Source: Gnetum montanum
Lineage: Eukaryota; Streptophyta; Gnetopsida; Gnetales; Gnetaceae
Assembly: GCA_015680685.1 (NCBI GenBank)
Contig: MNCI01014592.1
Location: forward strand, 320,327-382,946
Direction of reading: 5' to 3'
DNA: 62,620 nt
The notes beneath the pieces are model-generated. The model saw only the letters and a list, made by a program, of their open reading frames with translations. It made no database searches and was not told the origin of the DNA. Positions 21,900 through 34,990 of the stretch are shown one piece after another; position 1 is the stretch's first letter; each line of letters starts with the position of its first letter. The position numbers were made by a program, and so were the translations under genes.

Positions 21900-24660
21900 T
21901 TGAGGAAGCTCATGTAGTTCCTGGAGGTAGTGGCTCCTCCATCGGTTGCTTCCCTTTGTCGCCAGGCTTATAAAATTGGTAGTGATTAAGTGGTGCTTGC
22001 AACTTTTCTTCTTTTGTCCTTAGGTCATGTACCGTCCAAGCTACTGAGTTGCTACTTGCTGGCTCTAGTACATTCCAAGGGCATGGTAGCTGTAGGAACA
22101 TTTTGTTAGCCTTCACGTACTAGGTTGCAAATTGTCATCGTTCCTTCTTAAAGGCCTTGGCCTTTTCTTTCAACTCATGATGATCTATTAATATTTGGGC
22201 TAGGCCTGAGGCAACATCCTTCTATCCATGGTAGCAAGCTTTGATCACCTCAAGTTCTAAGTTTGCTACATGGAGTTTTTGTAAAGTGGCTTTTCTATCC
22301 GTAAACTCTTTTGCATATAATGTGTAGGTGGCTGCTACCTAATATTCTAATTCATTCCTCAGTTGACCTGCTTTTAACATGATAAGGTTGGCATATCTAA
22401 GGTTAGCCAATGCTATGTATTCCTTTAAAACCTTGATCTATAGATCTTTATTCTTCACTTTCACTTGTTGGACCAAGGCATAACTATCCAAGATGGGTTG
22501 CCAATTTGGATTTTGTTTTGCATGAATCTAATATGAGCCTTGGCCATCTAGATTTTCTTTTTGTTGCTTTTCTTGTACATGTCTACTTGGTCTCGAAAGT
22601 GTTCCTTCAACTTCTCATGTTTTTTGGCCTCATTTTGCCATGCGCTTATTTTGATTGCAAACTTTTGTTGAAAGATGCAGGCCTTCTCCATCGAGAAGGT
22701 TTTGTTTTCTCTAGCTAATCTATTGATATCTTGGTTGACCCTCATTAGTTGTTCTTTTAATTAATGGACACTTTCTTCCAAAACATTGTTTTGTTTTTCT
22801 ATGATGATCAACCTTGAGTTTTTGGCAGCAAACTATTTATTTTCTTCTTGAGTGGTGGTTAGTGCCTTCTTATGGGCATATGATTATGCTTTTGCAGGGA
22901 AGACATTCTAAATTGCCTTCTCCTTTCTTTCTTGGCAACTTTGTTCTCTTCAAGCAATGTATCCAACTGCTCTATTTTGAATTGATCTAGCTAATCAGGT
23001 GTAACAAATTGAGCAAGATCCCATCTTTCAGCTCTTAGGGTAGCTAGTTCTTATTGCAAACATTTCACTTCTACTTCTACATGTTCCACCCTAATCTCAA
23101 CCATGACCAACTTCCCTTTAGTAGAAATGAGGTTTGGTTGTGCTGCAGTGACATCACTAGGTATGTCAAACAAGGTGGTCATTACTTGCCTGTCTACAGC
23201 AATCGATCTAATAATTCCTCATGATCTACAGGATTCATCAAAGTCCCAACAAGCATTTGCATGTCTTTGGTCCCAGTCAAATTGACTAGAGGCACAATAG
23301 GCACATTGAAAGACTCTTTGATGGGATATGCTATCATCTCTGCTGTGCTCATTGCATCCTAATGTTGCATGACCACTACTATGGCATCTTCCCTTATCTC
23401 AATCATCACCTAAAAGGATGTGGCATTACCAAAGATTTGACATGACCATTGGGATTCTCCTTCTAATTGTAGCAAGATCTATCTTCTTGTCAAATCGATC
23501 AAAATAGTGGGCTGCACAGCATCATTGATGACTTTGAAGAGGCTTGACTCTTCTCTACTCCCCCAACTGAGTGTTTTAGCAATTTTTTTGCAAGTGGCTC
23601 ATTGTAGGCCTATAGTCTTGTGGTGGTAGTGGTGGACCATGTGGCTCGTGATGCTATTTAGGCTCTTTTTCTGCTTCTTTTTTTTTTTGTTTTTGATTTG
23701 GCTTCACTCTTTGGTTCTTGTTCCTCACCAAGGTCCTTCCTTGGTGCTATTAGTTTAAGTAATTTAGCAAAGGAAGTATTTTGAATCTTTCTAGGGATGT
23801 CATTTGTGTACCCTAGGATTCTAGTACACTTACATAGCTTTTAAATTAGGTAAGGGAATGGAAGTGTGGGCTTCCCTACCTTCTTTTCTTCAAACTACCT
23901 TTGAATTTCCATGCAATATAACCGGGGAAGGTTGACCATGTATTTTCCCATTAGTGTGGCACTTCCCCTGGCTGCATATGTTAAAATTTTGTTGAGCCCT
24001 TTGGTGGGGAAGAGGTGAAATGTCCCTATCTTAAAATAGATCATCTCTTCCAAAGTCAATTCATTATATGTTTTTTCATCTTTGTCATATGCCTACCTTA
24101 GCCACAACTTCATGGTGTCAAGGTCAAACCTCATGGACAGATGGGCTAACTTAGCCCCCTCATTTGGCAAATTAAGAGCTTTAGCAATTACTTTGACTAA
24201 CAATGAAATAGTGACTTTGCAAATGTTGAAAATGGTACCTTCTTCCTTATTGTGCCAAAATTGGTAGGTTTTGCCAAGGTGTCGTTTGCCATTGTCTAAA
24301 AGGATAGGCCATATACGTGACACTTGAAGTTGCATCCGAACTTCCGCTGGAGCAAACACCATAAACAGGCCGAAGTTCATCTCCACAATGACCTTGGTCA
24401 ACATGAATTTTTCTTGAATGGTCTCAAGGCATTCTGGGGACAACGTGAGGCATTGTCCCTACACCGGGGCTTGTTGTTCTACAACTTCTCCTTGGACCAA
24501 CTGCCTAGTAATAGAAGCCTCTTAATGGATGCTAAATGATTGGGCTTCCTGCTTCTTATGCTCCACATGCTCGCCTTGTTAGCCCCTACCACCTCTTGGG
24601 CGTTTGGCTGCTCCCTATGAAGGTCCTCCTTATGCTCTTCTTTTTGGAGCCATCTGCAAT
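21900..24660 (-). pseudogene. Extra (env-position) ORF of element 3, degraded
   Basis: A long minus-strand coding relic lies between the pol side and the 3' LTR, the place where Athila elements carry an env-like or extra ORF. The N-terminal part (24443-24093, continuing to about 23840) is globular, with LLVKVIAKALNLPNEGAKLA, TYAARGSATLMGKYMVNLPRL and GKPTLPFPYLI. This is reminiscent of the plant-transposon-protein domain of Athila/Tat extra ORFs, a resemblance recalled and not tested. The rest (about 23050-21910) is rich in Glu, Lys, Gln and Leu and looks like a long coiled coil (EKACIFQQKFAIKISAWQNE), ending with GKQPMEEPLPPGTT before a stop near 21910. No transmembrane segment was noticed. 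Several stops break it. Confidence 0.55.
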
Positions 24661-26588
24661 CAATCAAAGATCGGGTGTTACTAAGGTGTTGTTATTTATC
24701 ATTAACAAGTTTATACATTACTCATCACCATAGTCTCATTATGTTCTTTAGTTCATATGATTGCAAAGTTAGAAAAAATTGGCAAAAAAATGCACAAAAG
24801 TATTTATCTTCTTTTGTGACCTTTCATATTTGATTTCTTTTTCCTTATGTATAGCTTATTATGATGGTTATGGTCCCTTGGATGGAACACTTAGGGTTTC
24901 TAGCATTAATACGATTGATTTTTCATTATAACACTTGAGGTTTTTAACACTCTTACCCTTGTAATACCCTCTAGGAGATAGAAAATCTAAAAAATTGGTG
25001 TAGGTTCTCCATGCAAGCATCCCTCCATGACTAACTTAAACACTTCGGGGTGAAATAGGTTTAAATGGTATGAGAATTGGAGTAGTAGAGAGCCAAATAT
25101 TGTAAGTAGAAGTTGGTTGCACAAAGCTTGGAGTCGTGAGAGAAAATTTGAAAAGCTCCCCTAGTTGCAAATAAAGAGAATGGATTTTTGGGCATCATGG
25201 GGATCATATATATAGTTTTTTTAACCTGATATCGGGTATTTGACATCACGTCTGACATGAATCAGGTAGTTAATATCGAGGTGCTCGAATATGCATCTAA
25301 TGTGCGTAATCAGCATGGAAAATAAAGCTTTTTGATTAGTTGGAAGGTTTTAAGTTAGGTACATAGTTTTGGAGTAAGTAGGGAATAATTTTTAGGCACT
25401 GGAAGTCTTAGAAGATGTGGTTGTTAACATCAACATCTTTGGAAGATGCAAGAAAAGGGGTATTATGCCAATGTTGTAAAAAGGATCAATTATGTGATAA
25501 GGGAAAGCATGAAATCTAATAATGAAGTGCTTGGAAGGTAAAGAGTAGTGTGGTTGTGTTGAAAAAGTACAAGTTACAATAGTTACACAAGTGGATTCCC
25601 CCCAAAGTAGGCTCTAGCCCATAATGCACTTGTGTAACCACAACTAAAAATGTTCATAGGCAATGTATACCTATGAAACAAAACACACATGTTAAAACCA
25701 TCAATTTGAGAAAATAAATCTATGTTACACAAAACCACAAGTTAGGATCACATGAACAACAAGATGAGACGTATTGTAAGAAGGATTATAAAAATTGGAA
25801 CATGAGGTGTCTTACCAAAGGCATGTGTTATTAATGGTTAAGTAATCATTAGCCCTTCTTTCCAAGATTCAAACCAAGTCCAAACCACATTTTAGTGACA
25901 TCACATCATTTCATCACTTTGGCTGACAACCATAAGATTACCATAGTTGCAAGGGGTAGCATCACTTGGCGTTTTGTCCAAGGGAGGAGTTTATTTATGG
26001 TACTATTCTTTTTATGGAGTATTTTGAGAAGCCGTCAACCCTCAGGCATGGGTACATGTCTTTCTTATGGGACCCTGTAGAAATTTATTTAGTGCCCTTT
26101 TACAGTACTCTTGCTTCCATTTTTCGTTAGATCTACAAGGATTTAATTACTACTAAAGCAACATGATATAACATATGGAAGTGGTCCTAGAGAATTCACA
26201 AATCCCCTTGATGTCACACCCTTCACATTCCCCCTTGGTTCTTCACTTTTCTGCTTGGGTGTAATGATTATGGGTTTATTTTTAGGTTGGATGATGAAAC
26301 AGAACATTATTATGACCAGGGCAAGAACCTCTTATTAATGGAATGGGTGGATGGATGACGTGGTCTCACTATCTAAATAATCAGTCCCTTACGACTCAAC
26401 AACATAGAAAAAACCTCACCTCAATGGGCTACATGATCATTTTATTCACAAGCAGGATTACTAACAAAGGAAATGAAAACAAGAGATAAAGAAAGTTGAA
26501 AAGGATAAGAAAAATTGTATCAAAAAATAAGAAGGTGATAAAAAATTGCAAAACAAAAAGATAAGAAAACATCCATTAATTTTGAAGG
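24661..26588 (-). other. Element 3 non-coding region homologous to the family's 3' UTR
   Basis: No gene is seen. Blocks match element 1's non-coding 3' region in the same order, for example the caggcatgggtacatgtc block (about 26042 vs 9787), the gatggatgacgtgg block (about 26350 vs 10175) and the tttcccccacaactaag block (about 26600 vs 10450). Confidence 0.6.
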
Positions 26589-26783
26589 TTAGAATGGGTG
26601 GTTTCCCCCACAACTAAGAGTTTGACCATGGCAAGAATTAATAAGCAAATAGGCAGGATCCATGCATGTATAAAACATTGGTAACCTTTTATGTTCGAGC
26701 CACTGGGTGTCTCTTAGTGTAGTGGTGGTTGTGTAGAAAAATTGTAATTCACACACTTGGTTGTTAAATGTATGGTGGGTCAT
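26589..26783 (-). pseudogene. Protease-linker fragment of element 3
   Basis: The minus-strand translation with NNQVCELQFFYTTTTTLRDT and QWLEHKRL aligns with the segment after the protease in element 1 (NQCVQVINIQRCLYAAATRQ then EDTQWLTT, 13620-13530). It therefore marks where pol would begin. It joins directly to sequence homologous to the end of integrase and the 3' UTR, so at least 2.8 kb of pol is missing. Confidence 0.6.
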
Positions 26784-26790
26784 CAGAGAT

Positions 26791-27877
26791 GATCAAGCTT
26801 CCTTAGCAAAGTAGACATTTTTTATTCAATGTGTTCAAACTAATAATTTAATTTGAAGTAGAAGCAATAGTTGAATGTTGTATGGTTTTTAATACATTAA
26901 CTTGTAAAGAAGAAAGTTTTGATCTTTTCATAAAATGTTCAAAGCTTTTTGGCTTTAATGAGTTGATTAAAATAACATTCTTATTGGAATTTTTAAAGAG
27001 TTTTATTGACCTTAATTATAGTGATGAGAACACCATAGCCATCATCATGATAATGGTATTAAGATAATATGTCAGGTATAAGAATTGTAAATTTACTCTT
27101 ATATTAGTTTTTTAACCAATTAAAATAAAATTATAATACCCAAAATAAGAACGCAATCATGTGATAGAACCATGAAAATGTATATTTGTTATTTTATCAT
27201 TTTTATGTATTTGATAATCAAATAAAAATAATATAGGAAAGTAATAAACCTATGTGTTATAATTCCTTAATATGCCTTATGCACATATTTTGATGCAATA
27301 GGACAACACCATGTACATACATATATATAATCAAATAAAAGAACTCCTCATGTATATCCTTAACCATGTTCTAAAAGGTCAAGAAAAGTTGAATCATATA
27401 ATATCGTAGGTCAAAGCTACAAAGGTCACCTCAAGAGATATGCCTATTATTACAATGTGCCCTTTGAGGACTTCCACTTGTTCTTCCACATTTTCTACAA
27501 ATAAAATATAAGTGAGAAGGATATTTAAGAAAAATAGATCTTATTATATCAAAACCTCACCTTAATCCCTAGGTAATAGCAAGAGGTGAATTAAAGATCT
27601 ACAAACCACCAATCACTAGTTCAAACTAGGGTTACACAAAGTGCAACTCATATCACTAGTTATCTAAGGTAGGGCAAATCCTTTTTTCTACTTGCATTAC
27701 CTAAAAATATTTTACTTAACTGATTTGGAATATAAATTAAATAAAAAATTATAAAGGAAACAAGAAATAAAAGTAAGTTAAGAAACTCAATTTTTGTCAA
27801 TCTGTAGAATCAAATGATGTAGTTGTAATTTTGTCATAAGGACTATATGGTTGTACAACCTTGTTAAAGATGGCACA
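26791..27877. other. AT-rich repeat debris, no gene seen
   Basis: No coding domain is recognisable. A block at about 27415-27475 (aaaggtcacctcaagaga...) resembles 42485-42540 inside the chromovirus-like LTR, so a decayed copy of that LTR family may lie here. Confidence 0.35.
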
Positions 27878-28726
27878 TGATGAAGCGTATTTTGTCTAGC
27901 TCCAATATCGGGGATCATGAAGTAATGTCAGATATCCAATATCATGGGATGTATGTTAGCCTATAAATATAGTACTTGGGCACATGGTTTGGGAGAGTTT
28001 TTGTCATAGCATAGCAGAACTCTTGCAATTTCTTTTCTCTAGAGTTAGAATATTTTCGAAAGTGCCCACAGCTGGAGTTATGGAGTGTATGGATCTTTAT
28101 TCGAACATTGTTGTACCTGAGCATGGTAGTGTGTGCAACAATAAAGATGAGCTTTCTGATTAACCTTGTAGCACCTTGGCTAGCTTAAATAGTTTATTCA
28201 TGCATTTAATGTTTTGCATAATTTTCTTTAATGCTTCCAAGTAATTAAGCTAAATTAAGCTAGCTAGATTAAATAGTAATTAATTAAGCACATAAGTATG
28301 ACCATTTCAAGCATGTGCATAATACTTGGTAATCCTAGCAATGCTTAACATTTAGTAACCTAGCAGTGTTATACATGTTCAAGATGTGTATGGAAAGTGG
28401 GACCAAATACTTATGTTAAGATTAGTTAGGTGTAGCTAGTTAGATTAAGTTATCAATTTAATCATTCTATTCTATTCCTCATTCTTTATCCTTAGGCGAC
28501 TTAAAATACAAACAATAAAAAATGATAAAAATTAGATACCTTAGTTGCACTTAACCATACCCTTTGCATTTCATAAGTGCAAATGGGGAGACAATGATTG
28601 TAATAATTAGATTTCACTTCCTATAATTAGTATACTTAAAGAGTTAAGGTCTCTAGAATTTGACTAGATCACGCATGAAAACTTGTGACTCATATGGTTG
28701 AGCATAGGGGTATTTTTCGCTCATCA
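27878..28726 (+). repeat. Element 2 5' LTR
   Basis: 849 bp, TGATGAAG...CGCTCATCA. It contains an ATATC-type palindromic array (27905-27945), a TATA box CCTATAAATATAG (about 27960) and AATAAAGATGAG (about 28140). It pairs with 36957-37835, which has a longer array. Confidence 0.9.
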
Positions 28727-28727
28727 T

Positions 28728-28745
28728 TGGCGTTGTTGCTGGGGA
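28728..28745 (+). promoter_or_regulatory. Element 2 primer binding site (tRNA-Asp type)
   Basis: TGGCGTTGTTGCTGGGGA, one base after the LTR. It matches the tRNA-Asp type site of Athila elements with C-to-T changes. Confidence 0.85.
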
Positions 28746-28889
28746 CCTTTAGTTTGTTACATGCACTATCTAAGACTTAGTGAAAAATTATTTAACATCA
28801 TTGGAACAAACCTTAAAGTCATATCATACCTTAAATAACTACAACAATTATAAAAAAGCACATTGTATTTTTTGTCTTCTAATATAAGA

Positions 28890-30800
28890 TGTCTTCTTCT
28901 CACAGGAGTGATTCTCCACTAAAGTCTGATAGAGTAAATCAACATGTGCCCCAGCAATACATAGTGGTATATGCTAATCATGATGAGTATGTACCCAGTT
29001 TCACCTTCATCCTACACTAGGATGAACAATTATGGTGGTAAGACATGGAGGGAAACATTGTGTTGTTGCCCAATTGATCCATTCTTACGATGCTTCATCA
29101 AACTCTTATGCGGTTGGGCATACAAGGGCTTCATGATGAACATGTTGTGTAGGATAGTGATGCCAGGGATTATCTACTAACAGCTAGAGCAACATTACAA
29201 GTTTGTAAAGGGAAAGTGGTCCACTAATTCTCCATTCTTGATGTACAAAAAATATGGTGGAGAGTCATTCTCTAATGGTTTTCTATACAGAGAGACTCCT
29301 CTCTTTGACTTTAGTAAAGGAGATCAAAACCAGAACTTGCAGTCCATGATACATAATCCTAGTTCTAGCAAGAACAAATCCCATGACAAAGGGGGATCCA
29401 AGGAGGAGAGTCATGGTAGGGATGCAAGCAAGTAGCATGATCATGATCATGGTTGCAACCATTGAAGATGGGGTGGCAAGCACCATAATAATGCTAGCCA
29501 TCCCTCCTCTTCACCTTCGTCATCATGTTCTTCCTCTTTTGGCTCTAAATGTAACCTCAAGGGATGTGATCATGATGGAGGTAATTGATGGAACTGAGAT
29601 GATCATAGGGACCATCGGGCAAGTCAAGATCTAGGGTGTAGGCATTCAAGAGAGGCCCATCACCACAAGAGAAGGGGTAGTAGAGGACACCGTAGGCATT
29701 AGGGTCATGGCTACGATGATCCATTGCTTGCCACCCAAAGCATACTAAACATTGTAGAGGTAGTGAGAATTTCTACAAGGCATGTAAAAGATAGCCAAAT
29801 TAAGAGGCTAGACATCAATAATATTCCTAGGTTCAAAGAGGAATATAAGTTAGATTCGTAGAATCATCTTCAAGCCTTTCATGATGCATGTGCCTTGCAA
29901 AATGTGGAGAACAATTGGTAAAAGCTTAAACTATTCCCAAGGACACTTATTAAGGAAGCAAAGAGTTGGCATCAATATTTAGAATCAGAATCCATCAGTT
30001 GGTGTAGTATAATGCTTGAACTATTTAATGACAAATATTAGAAGTACTCCTAAGTGTCTAAATTGAGGAAGTAGATCCAAGGATGAAAACAAAGGACACA
30101 TGAACCCTTGGATGCAACCAAGAGCTGATACTATTCTCTATTGCATATATGTCCCAACCATGGTTATTCTCAATAGGAACAACTTTGTCATATCATAGAT
30201 GAGCTCCAATAATAAATGAGGAAAAATCTTGGAGTCTATGCTCAAGTGCGATTATCAAAACTAAGAGCCCATTAGATTCAAAGGCTAATTGAGTAGGTAG
30301 CAAAGGAAGAATGTGAGTTGAGAAAATGAGAAAGTGTAGAAGAATATAATAGGGACCCATCCATCAAAAAGAGGGAGGTCTACTTTTTTGACACTGAGGA
30401 GGAATCACCACTTGATGAGGTGGTAAATAAAAGACCTTGCCAATCCAAAAATCCATATTTGAAATTTCAGCCAAGGTAGATAAAAAGTGGGATTTATTAG
30501 ATGAAAAATTCCAAACTGCTCTAAAAATCTTAGAAGAATCAAGAGAGCAAGGTACTGATCATGATTGCAGGAGACAAAAAGAAGCTAAGCATGCCTACCA
30601 AAGGGGTAAGGACAAAGCTACTTTAGTAGAAGAAGTTATGGAGAATAAACCAGATGATGATGATGGGTATGAAACCTACCATTATGAACATCCTAGGAGA
30701 TGGTGCCCCATTATGTCACACTTGCAAGAGTCTAGGGTGTATGCTTTAAATCTTAAATTGGTAAGAAGGTAAGCACCTAGAAGATTATCTTATCCTCAAG
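28890..30800 (+). pseudogene. Element 2 gag, degraded
   Basis: It is collinear with element 1 gag. Around 30437-30772 the frame reads PIQKSIFEISAKVDKKWDLL and ILEESREQGTDHD, matching PIQKLTSEVSANVDQMWDSV and IVEESREQGSDRK of element 1. The zinc finger is lost: where element 1 has CEICQYDHRKECYPI, this copy reads YETYHYEHPRRWCPI, with the first two Cys replaced by Tyr. Many stops. Confidence 0.65.
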
Positions 30801-31381
30801 GCAATCCAAGGCAGTTCCACCAACAATAACAAGCCTATTATCCAAGTAGAGCTCCACCACAATTGTATGAGTAGTACGAATAATGGCAACACCCACAATC
30901 ATGGGGGATGCCACCACCAAGGTAGCAGTACCCTTGTAGGCAATCAAATCCATATAGACACTATGTTCAACAACCTATTTCTCCATGTGACTCTTCTAAT
31001 CACGCCACCTTCCAACATCACTACTACCCCCCATAGTATCACAAAACTCATTCTTGATCTACTAAAGGGAAAACCCCACATCCATATTACCCTTCTCATC
31101 CTTCTGCATATGTCCCTCCACCCTTAACCTAGTTACCACCTGCTTCATTAATGCAAGGAGAAATTCTACCTTAGCCACAATAATGCAATGCAACGAGGGC
31201 TATCAACTTACAACCAACCCCTCAGCCAAGTGGTTTAAAAACTAGATCACTAAAAAGACCTTTCTTCCAACCCAACAGCCCAACCAAACCCTCACATACA
31301 CCTATAGTTGGCAATCCTACTTTTCCATCTTCCTCTACATCTAATCCATTTGAGTCCCCTTCAAACCAAACACCTCCCAAA

Positions 31382-32230
31382 GTGCATATCGTCATGTTAA
31401 CTCATGTGGTAACCACTTGGATAAAGGATGGACACCTTTCCAGGAAACTATCTGATGTTGTAAGTTTCCTTATTTACCTTCAAATCACTGGGAATGAGCC
31501 TTGCAAAGCTCTTCTAAATTTAGGTTCTAGTGTTAATCTAATTTTCCATAAGATGTATAAAGCCTAGAACCTGCCTCCACTCAAGAAGAGCAACATTTGT
31601 CTCAAGTTAGTTGATCAGTACATCACTATTCCCTTAGGATTAGTGGAGGACATTTTGATCACCATTTGTGGATGGTTCTACCTCACTGATTTCCTAGTGA
31701 TCTCAATGAACAATTGCAAGAGGGACATTCCAATCATTATGAGAAGGACTTGGCTGAGCACTATTGATGTATGATTGGCGATCCGAGATCTTTTCCTCAA
31801 AATCTCTAAAAAAAATGCATTTGAAAAGATTAAGAAGAAGAGAGTTCCATGCATCATATACAGTGATATAGGGTGCAACTGTGTGTAGAAACTATGGGCT
31901 ATTAATAGTGTGTCTATCAAAGTATGCAATTAGTGTGCTAACATATATGAAATTCAAAGGTGCCTATACGTAGTAGCCACATAATACGAGGGCACCTAGT
32001 GGCTAACTGCTAGTCTTGGAAGTAGCAAACTTTGCATGCAACCTATTGAGAGCCTAACATGTGCCTATGTAGAAGGCATGGATGAACTAGAGCAAGTCCA
32101 TCACCAACTCTTTGATAATGCAAATGATGATACCTACTGGAGAGAGTTGGAAATTTCTAAAAATTTTAAACAAGAGCCCCTTGTAGAAGTCATGGATGAA
32201 CTAGCATCAAATATGCATTCTTGAAAAATG
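31382..32230 (+). pseudogene. Element 2 protease and linker
   Basis: MLTHVVTTWIKDGHLSRKL matches the element 1 protease region. The active-site triad reads ALLNLGSSVNLIF, so the Asp is replaced by Asn. PIIMRRTWLSTIDV (about 31730-31770) and CSLTCAYVEG-like linker sequence (about 32045) follow. Confidence 0.7.
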
Positions 32231-33700
32231 AGAAGCCAATGATTATTAATGCAAATCTTGCTCCTAAACAGAAATAGATGCTACTAAATGTGATCTATAA
32301 GTGGCCAACAACCTTTGCTTGGTCATATCCAAAACTCATAAGGATTGATTCTAGGATATTCCATCATTGTATCTACACTAATTCAACCATGAAGCTAAAG
32401 AGACAACCACAATGATGGTTAAATCCCAAATTGAAGCAACTCATTAAGGAGGAAATCAAATAACTCCTCAAGGTGAGGTTTATTTGTCCAATTGTAGATA
32501 GTGAATAGGTTAGCCCACTTGTGATTGTGCCAAAGAAAGGTGGCAAGTGGTGAGTTTGCATTAATTTTTGATTATTGAATATGACAACATTCAAAGATCA
32601 CTTTCCATTGCCATTTGTGAATGAGGTGTTGGACATCATATTTGGGCATTACTACTATAGTTTTTTGGATGGTTATAGTGGTTATAACCAAATCCAAATC
32701 CCAGTAGAGGATTAGGCCAAAATAACATTTACAAGTCCCTGGGGAACTTTTGCATATCGAAAGATGTCATTTGGACTATGCAATGCCCTTGCCACATTTC
32801 AACACCTAGTCTTAAGTATTTTTAGCAACAAATCAGTAGCGAGGTGGAAGTCTTTATGGCTGACGTCTCCACCTATGGGGCTGCATTTGTGTAAGCCCTA
32901 GACCGTCTTAAGAAAGTGCTCAAAAGATGTGTGGAGACCAATCTTCAGCTCAATTGGTAGAAGAGTCATCTAATGGTCTAGGAGGCCATTGTATTAAGGC
33001 ACATAATCTCACAAGCATAGATTGAGGTTGAACTCAAAAAGATAAGGATCATCTAAGGGATCAACCATCAACCAGAAACTATAAAAGATGTTTGATCATT
33101 CCTTGGATACACTAGCTACTACTGACAATTCATAGAGAATTTCTCTAAGATCATAAAACTATTGGTTGAGCTAAAAAAGAAAGATGCTCCATTTGTTTGG
33201 ACCAAGGAATGTGAAAAAGCATTCCAACAGTTGGAGAAACTTGTAGAAACTTTGATTCTATAGGCACCTGACTAGTCTAGACCATTTCATGTTATGACAA
33301 ATGCATCAAATTATGCCTTGGGGGTTGTACTTACACAGTTGGAAGATAAGAAATGTCCATATTCTATTCACTGCACAAGCCAAAGCATTATGGATGCATA
33401 GCTGAACTAGACCACCACAGAAAAAGAATTTATGGTAGTGGTGTTTTCTCTAGAGAAGTTCAAGCACTATGTGGTTGGATATAAAGTGTTTGTGCACACG
33501 AACCATAGTGCAATCTACTTCCTCATGAATAAGCCAACAGTGAGCCCCCATGTCATATAGTGGCTAGTTATCTTGCAAGAATTCAATCTTACAATGGTAG
33601 ATTAGAAAGGAATTGAGAATGCAGTCATCAACCACTTGTGTTGGTCACGATGGGACAACAAAGAGGAGAAAAGCCCACTATCTGATTAGTTTCTTGATGA
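32231..33700 (+). pseudogene. Element 2 reverse transcriptase and RNase H
   Basis: FKDHFPLPFVNEVLD (about 32595), MSFGLCNALATFQ (about 32764) and the catalytic region EVEVFMADVSTYG (about 32840-32880), where the F-M-D-D box has its first Asp changed to Ala. RNase H reads TTTEKEFMVVVFSLEKFKHY (about 33410) and VHTNHSAIYFLMNKPT (about 33490), with Asp to Asn in the T-D-H motif. The enzyme could not work even without its stops. Confidence 0.8.
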
Positions 33701-33829
33701 AATCCTCTTTTCCAGGGCTATAACTGAACAATTTCCCATTGAGTCTAAATGGTACAATGGCATTCTCACCTATTTTCTCACTTAAGAGATGCCATAAGAG
33801 CTAGACTATAGGAAGAAATAACAATTTCT

Positions 33830-34990
33830 TCACCAGGTGAAACTTTTCATGGAGATTAATAGGCACCTTTACAAGGTGTGCATCAATGGCCTATTTTTTT
33901 GGTGTGTCCCTAATGCTGATCAACCGTGTATTCTTGAGGATGCTCATGAGGGTCCTTATGGGGGCTACTATGCTAGGAGATGCATGACCATTAAGATCCT
34001 GATGGTAAAGTATTATTGGCCAATACTTTTTAGGGATTCTCACCAATTTGTCCACTCTTGTGAATGCTACCAACAAGATGGTAAAATGACAACTCAAATG
34101 AAGGAACCTTAGTAGTAGATTCAACCACTAGAACCTTTCAACAAGGTATTGACTTCATGGGTCTTATCACACCCATGTCAAATGGAAAGGCGTACATCAT
34201 AGTCATTGTTGACTATTGTATGAAATGGGTCAAAGTAGTAGCTATCACTAACTATATATCTTCTACTACTACTTGGTTTGTACAATAGAATGTTGTAAAT
34301 AGATTTGGTGTGCCACGTGCATTAATTTCTAATAATGGAATGCACTTTATAGGCACTACCTTTTGGAAGCTCATGCAATGCTTAGGAGTTAAGCATAAAT
34401 TAACAACACCTTATCACCCCATGAAAATGGTCAAGTAGAGGTTGCCAATAGGGAGATCATAAAGATTCTAACAAGTATTAGCAAATATAGGAGAGATTGG
34501 AGCATAAAACTCAATGATGCCCTTTGGGCCTACTGCTCAACATGGAAACTCCCTATTGGCTACTCTTCCTATGAGTTGGTGTATGGAAAATTATCAACAC
34601 TACCTATTCAATCCGAGCTCAGTACACTTTCAACAGTCTATAACCTTGACCTTGACTTAAGTCTAGCATGAAAAGAAAGATTAATGAATCTCAACTTGCT
34701 AGAAAAAAATCGAATTGCACAAGGCATTTAGCAAAAAATGCCATGACCTTAGAATTATGAAAGTCAAATTTCAACCAAGAGATAAGGTCCTCTACTAGAA
34801 CCCCACACACATGCCTTAACAAACTAAGTTCCAGAAATTGTGGCAAGGACCTTGTATCATTTATGAAACCTTTCCTTCTGGGGCCATGTTAATCTACAAA
34901 CCTAAAAGCCTAAATAGAAAACAATTGGTCAACATGCATAAATCAAACCTTTCAATGAGCATAAGAAAGCCAATGGTCAACCACACTTGA
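33830..34990 (+). pseudogene. Element 2 integrase
   Basis: The N-terminal HHCC-like zinc-binding region (ILEDAHEGPYGGYYARR, FVHSCECYQQDGK, 33920-34085) is followed by the core (DFMGLITPMSNGKAYIIVIVDY with a frame change, about 34150). The second Asp motif is decayed (LISNNGMHFIG, about 34325). The C-terminal tail is homologous to that of element 1 up to about 34990. Confidence 0.7.

Larger units (their letters stand above)
20836..26790 (-). mobile_element. Element 3: Athila-like gypsy remnant without RT or integrase
   Basis: On the minus strand a protease-linker fragment (26783-26589) is followed directly by the family's 3' UTR-like sequence, then an extra ORF region (24660-21900) and the 3' LTR (21721-20836). 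RT, RNase H and integrase are absent from where they should lie. No 5' LTR, primer site or gag is visible to the right. It is either a deletion derivative or a non-autonomous form. Confidence 0.7.
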
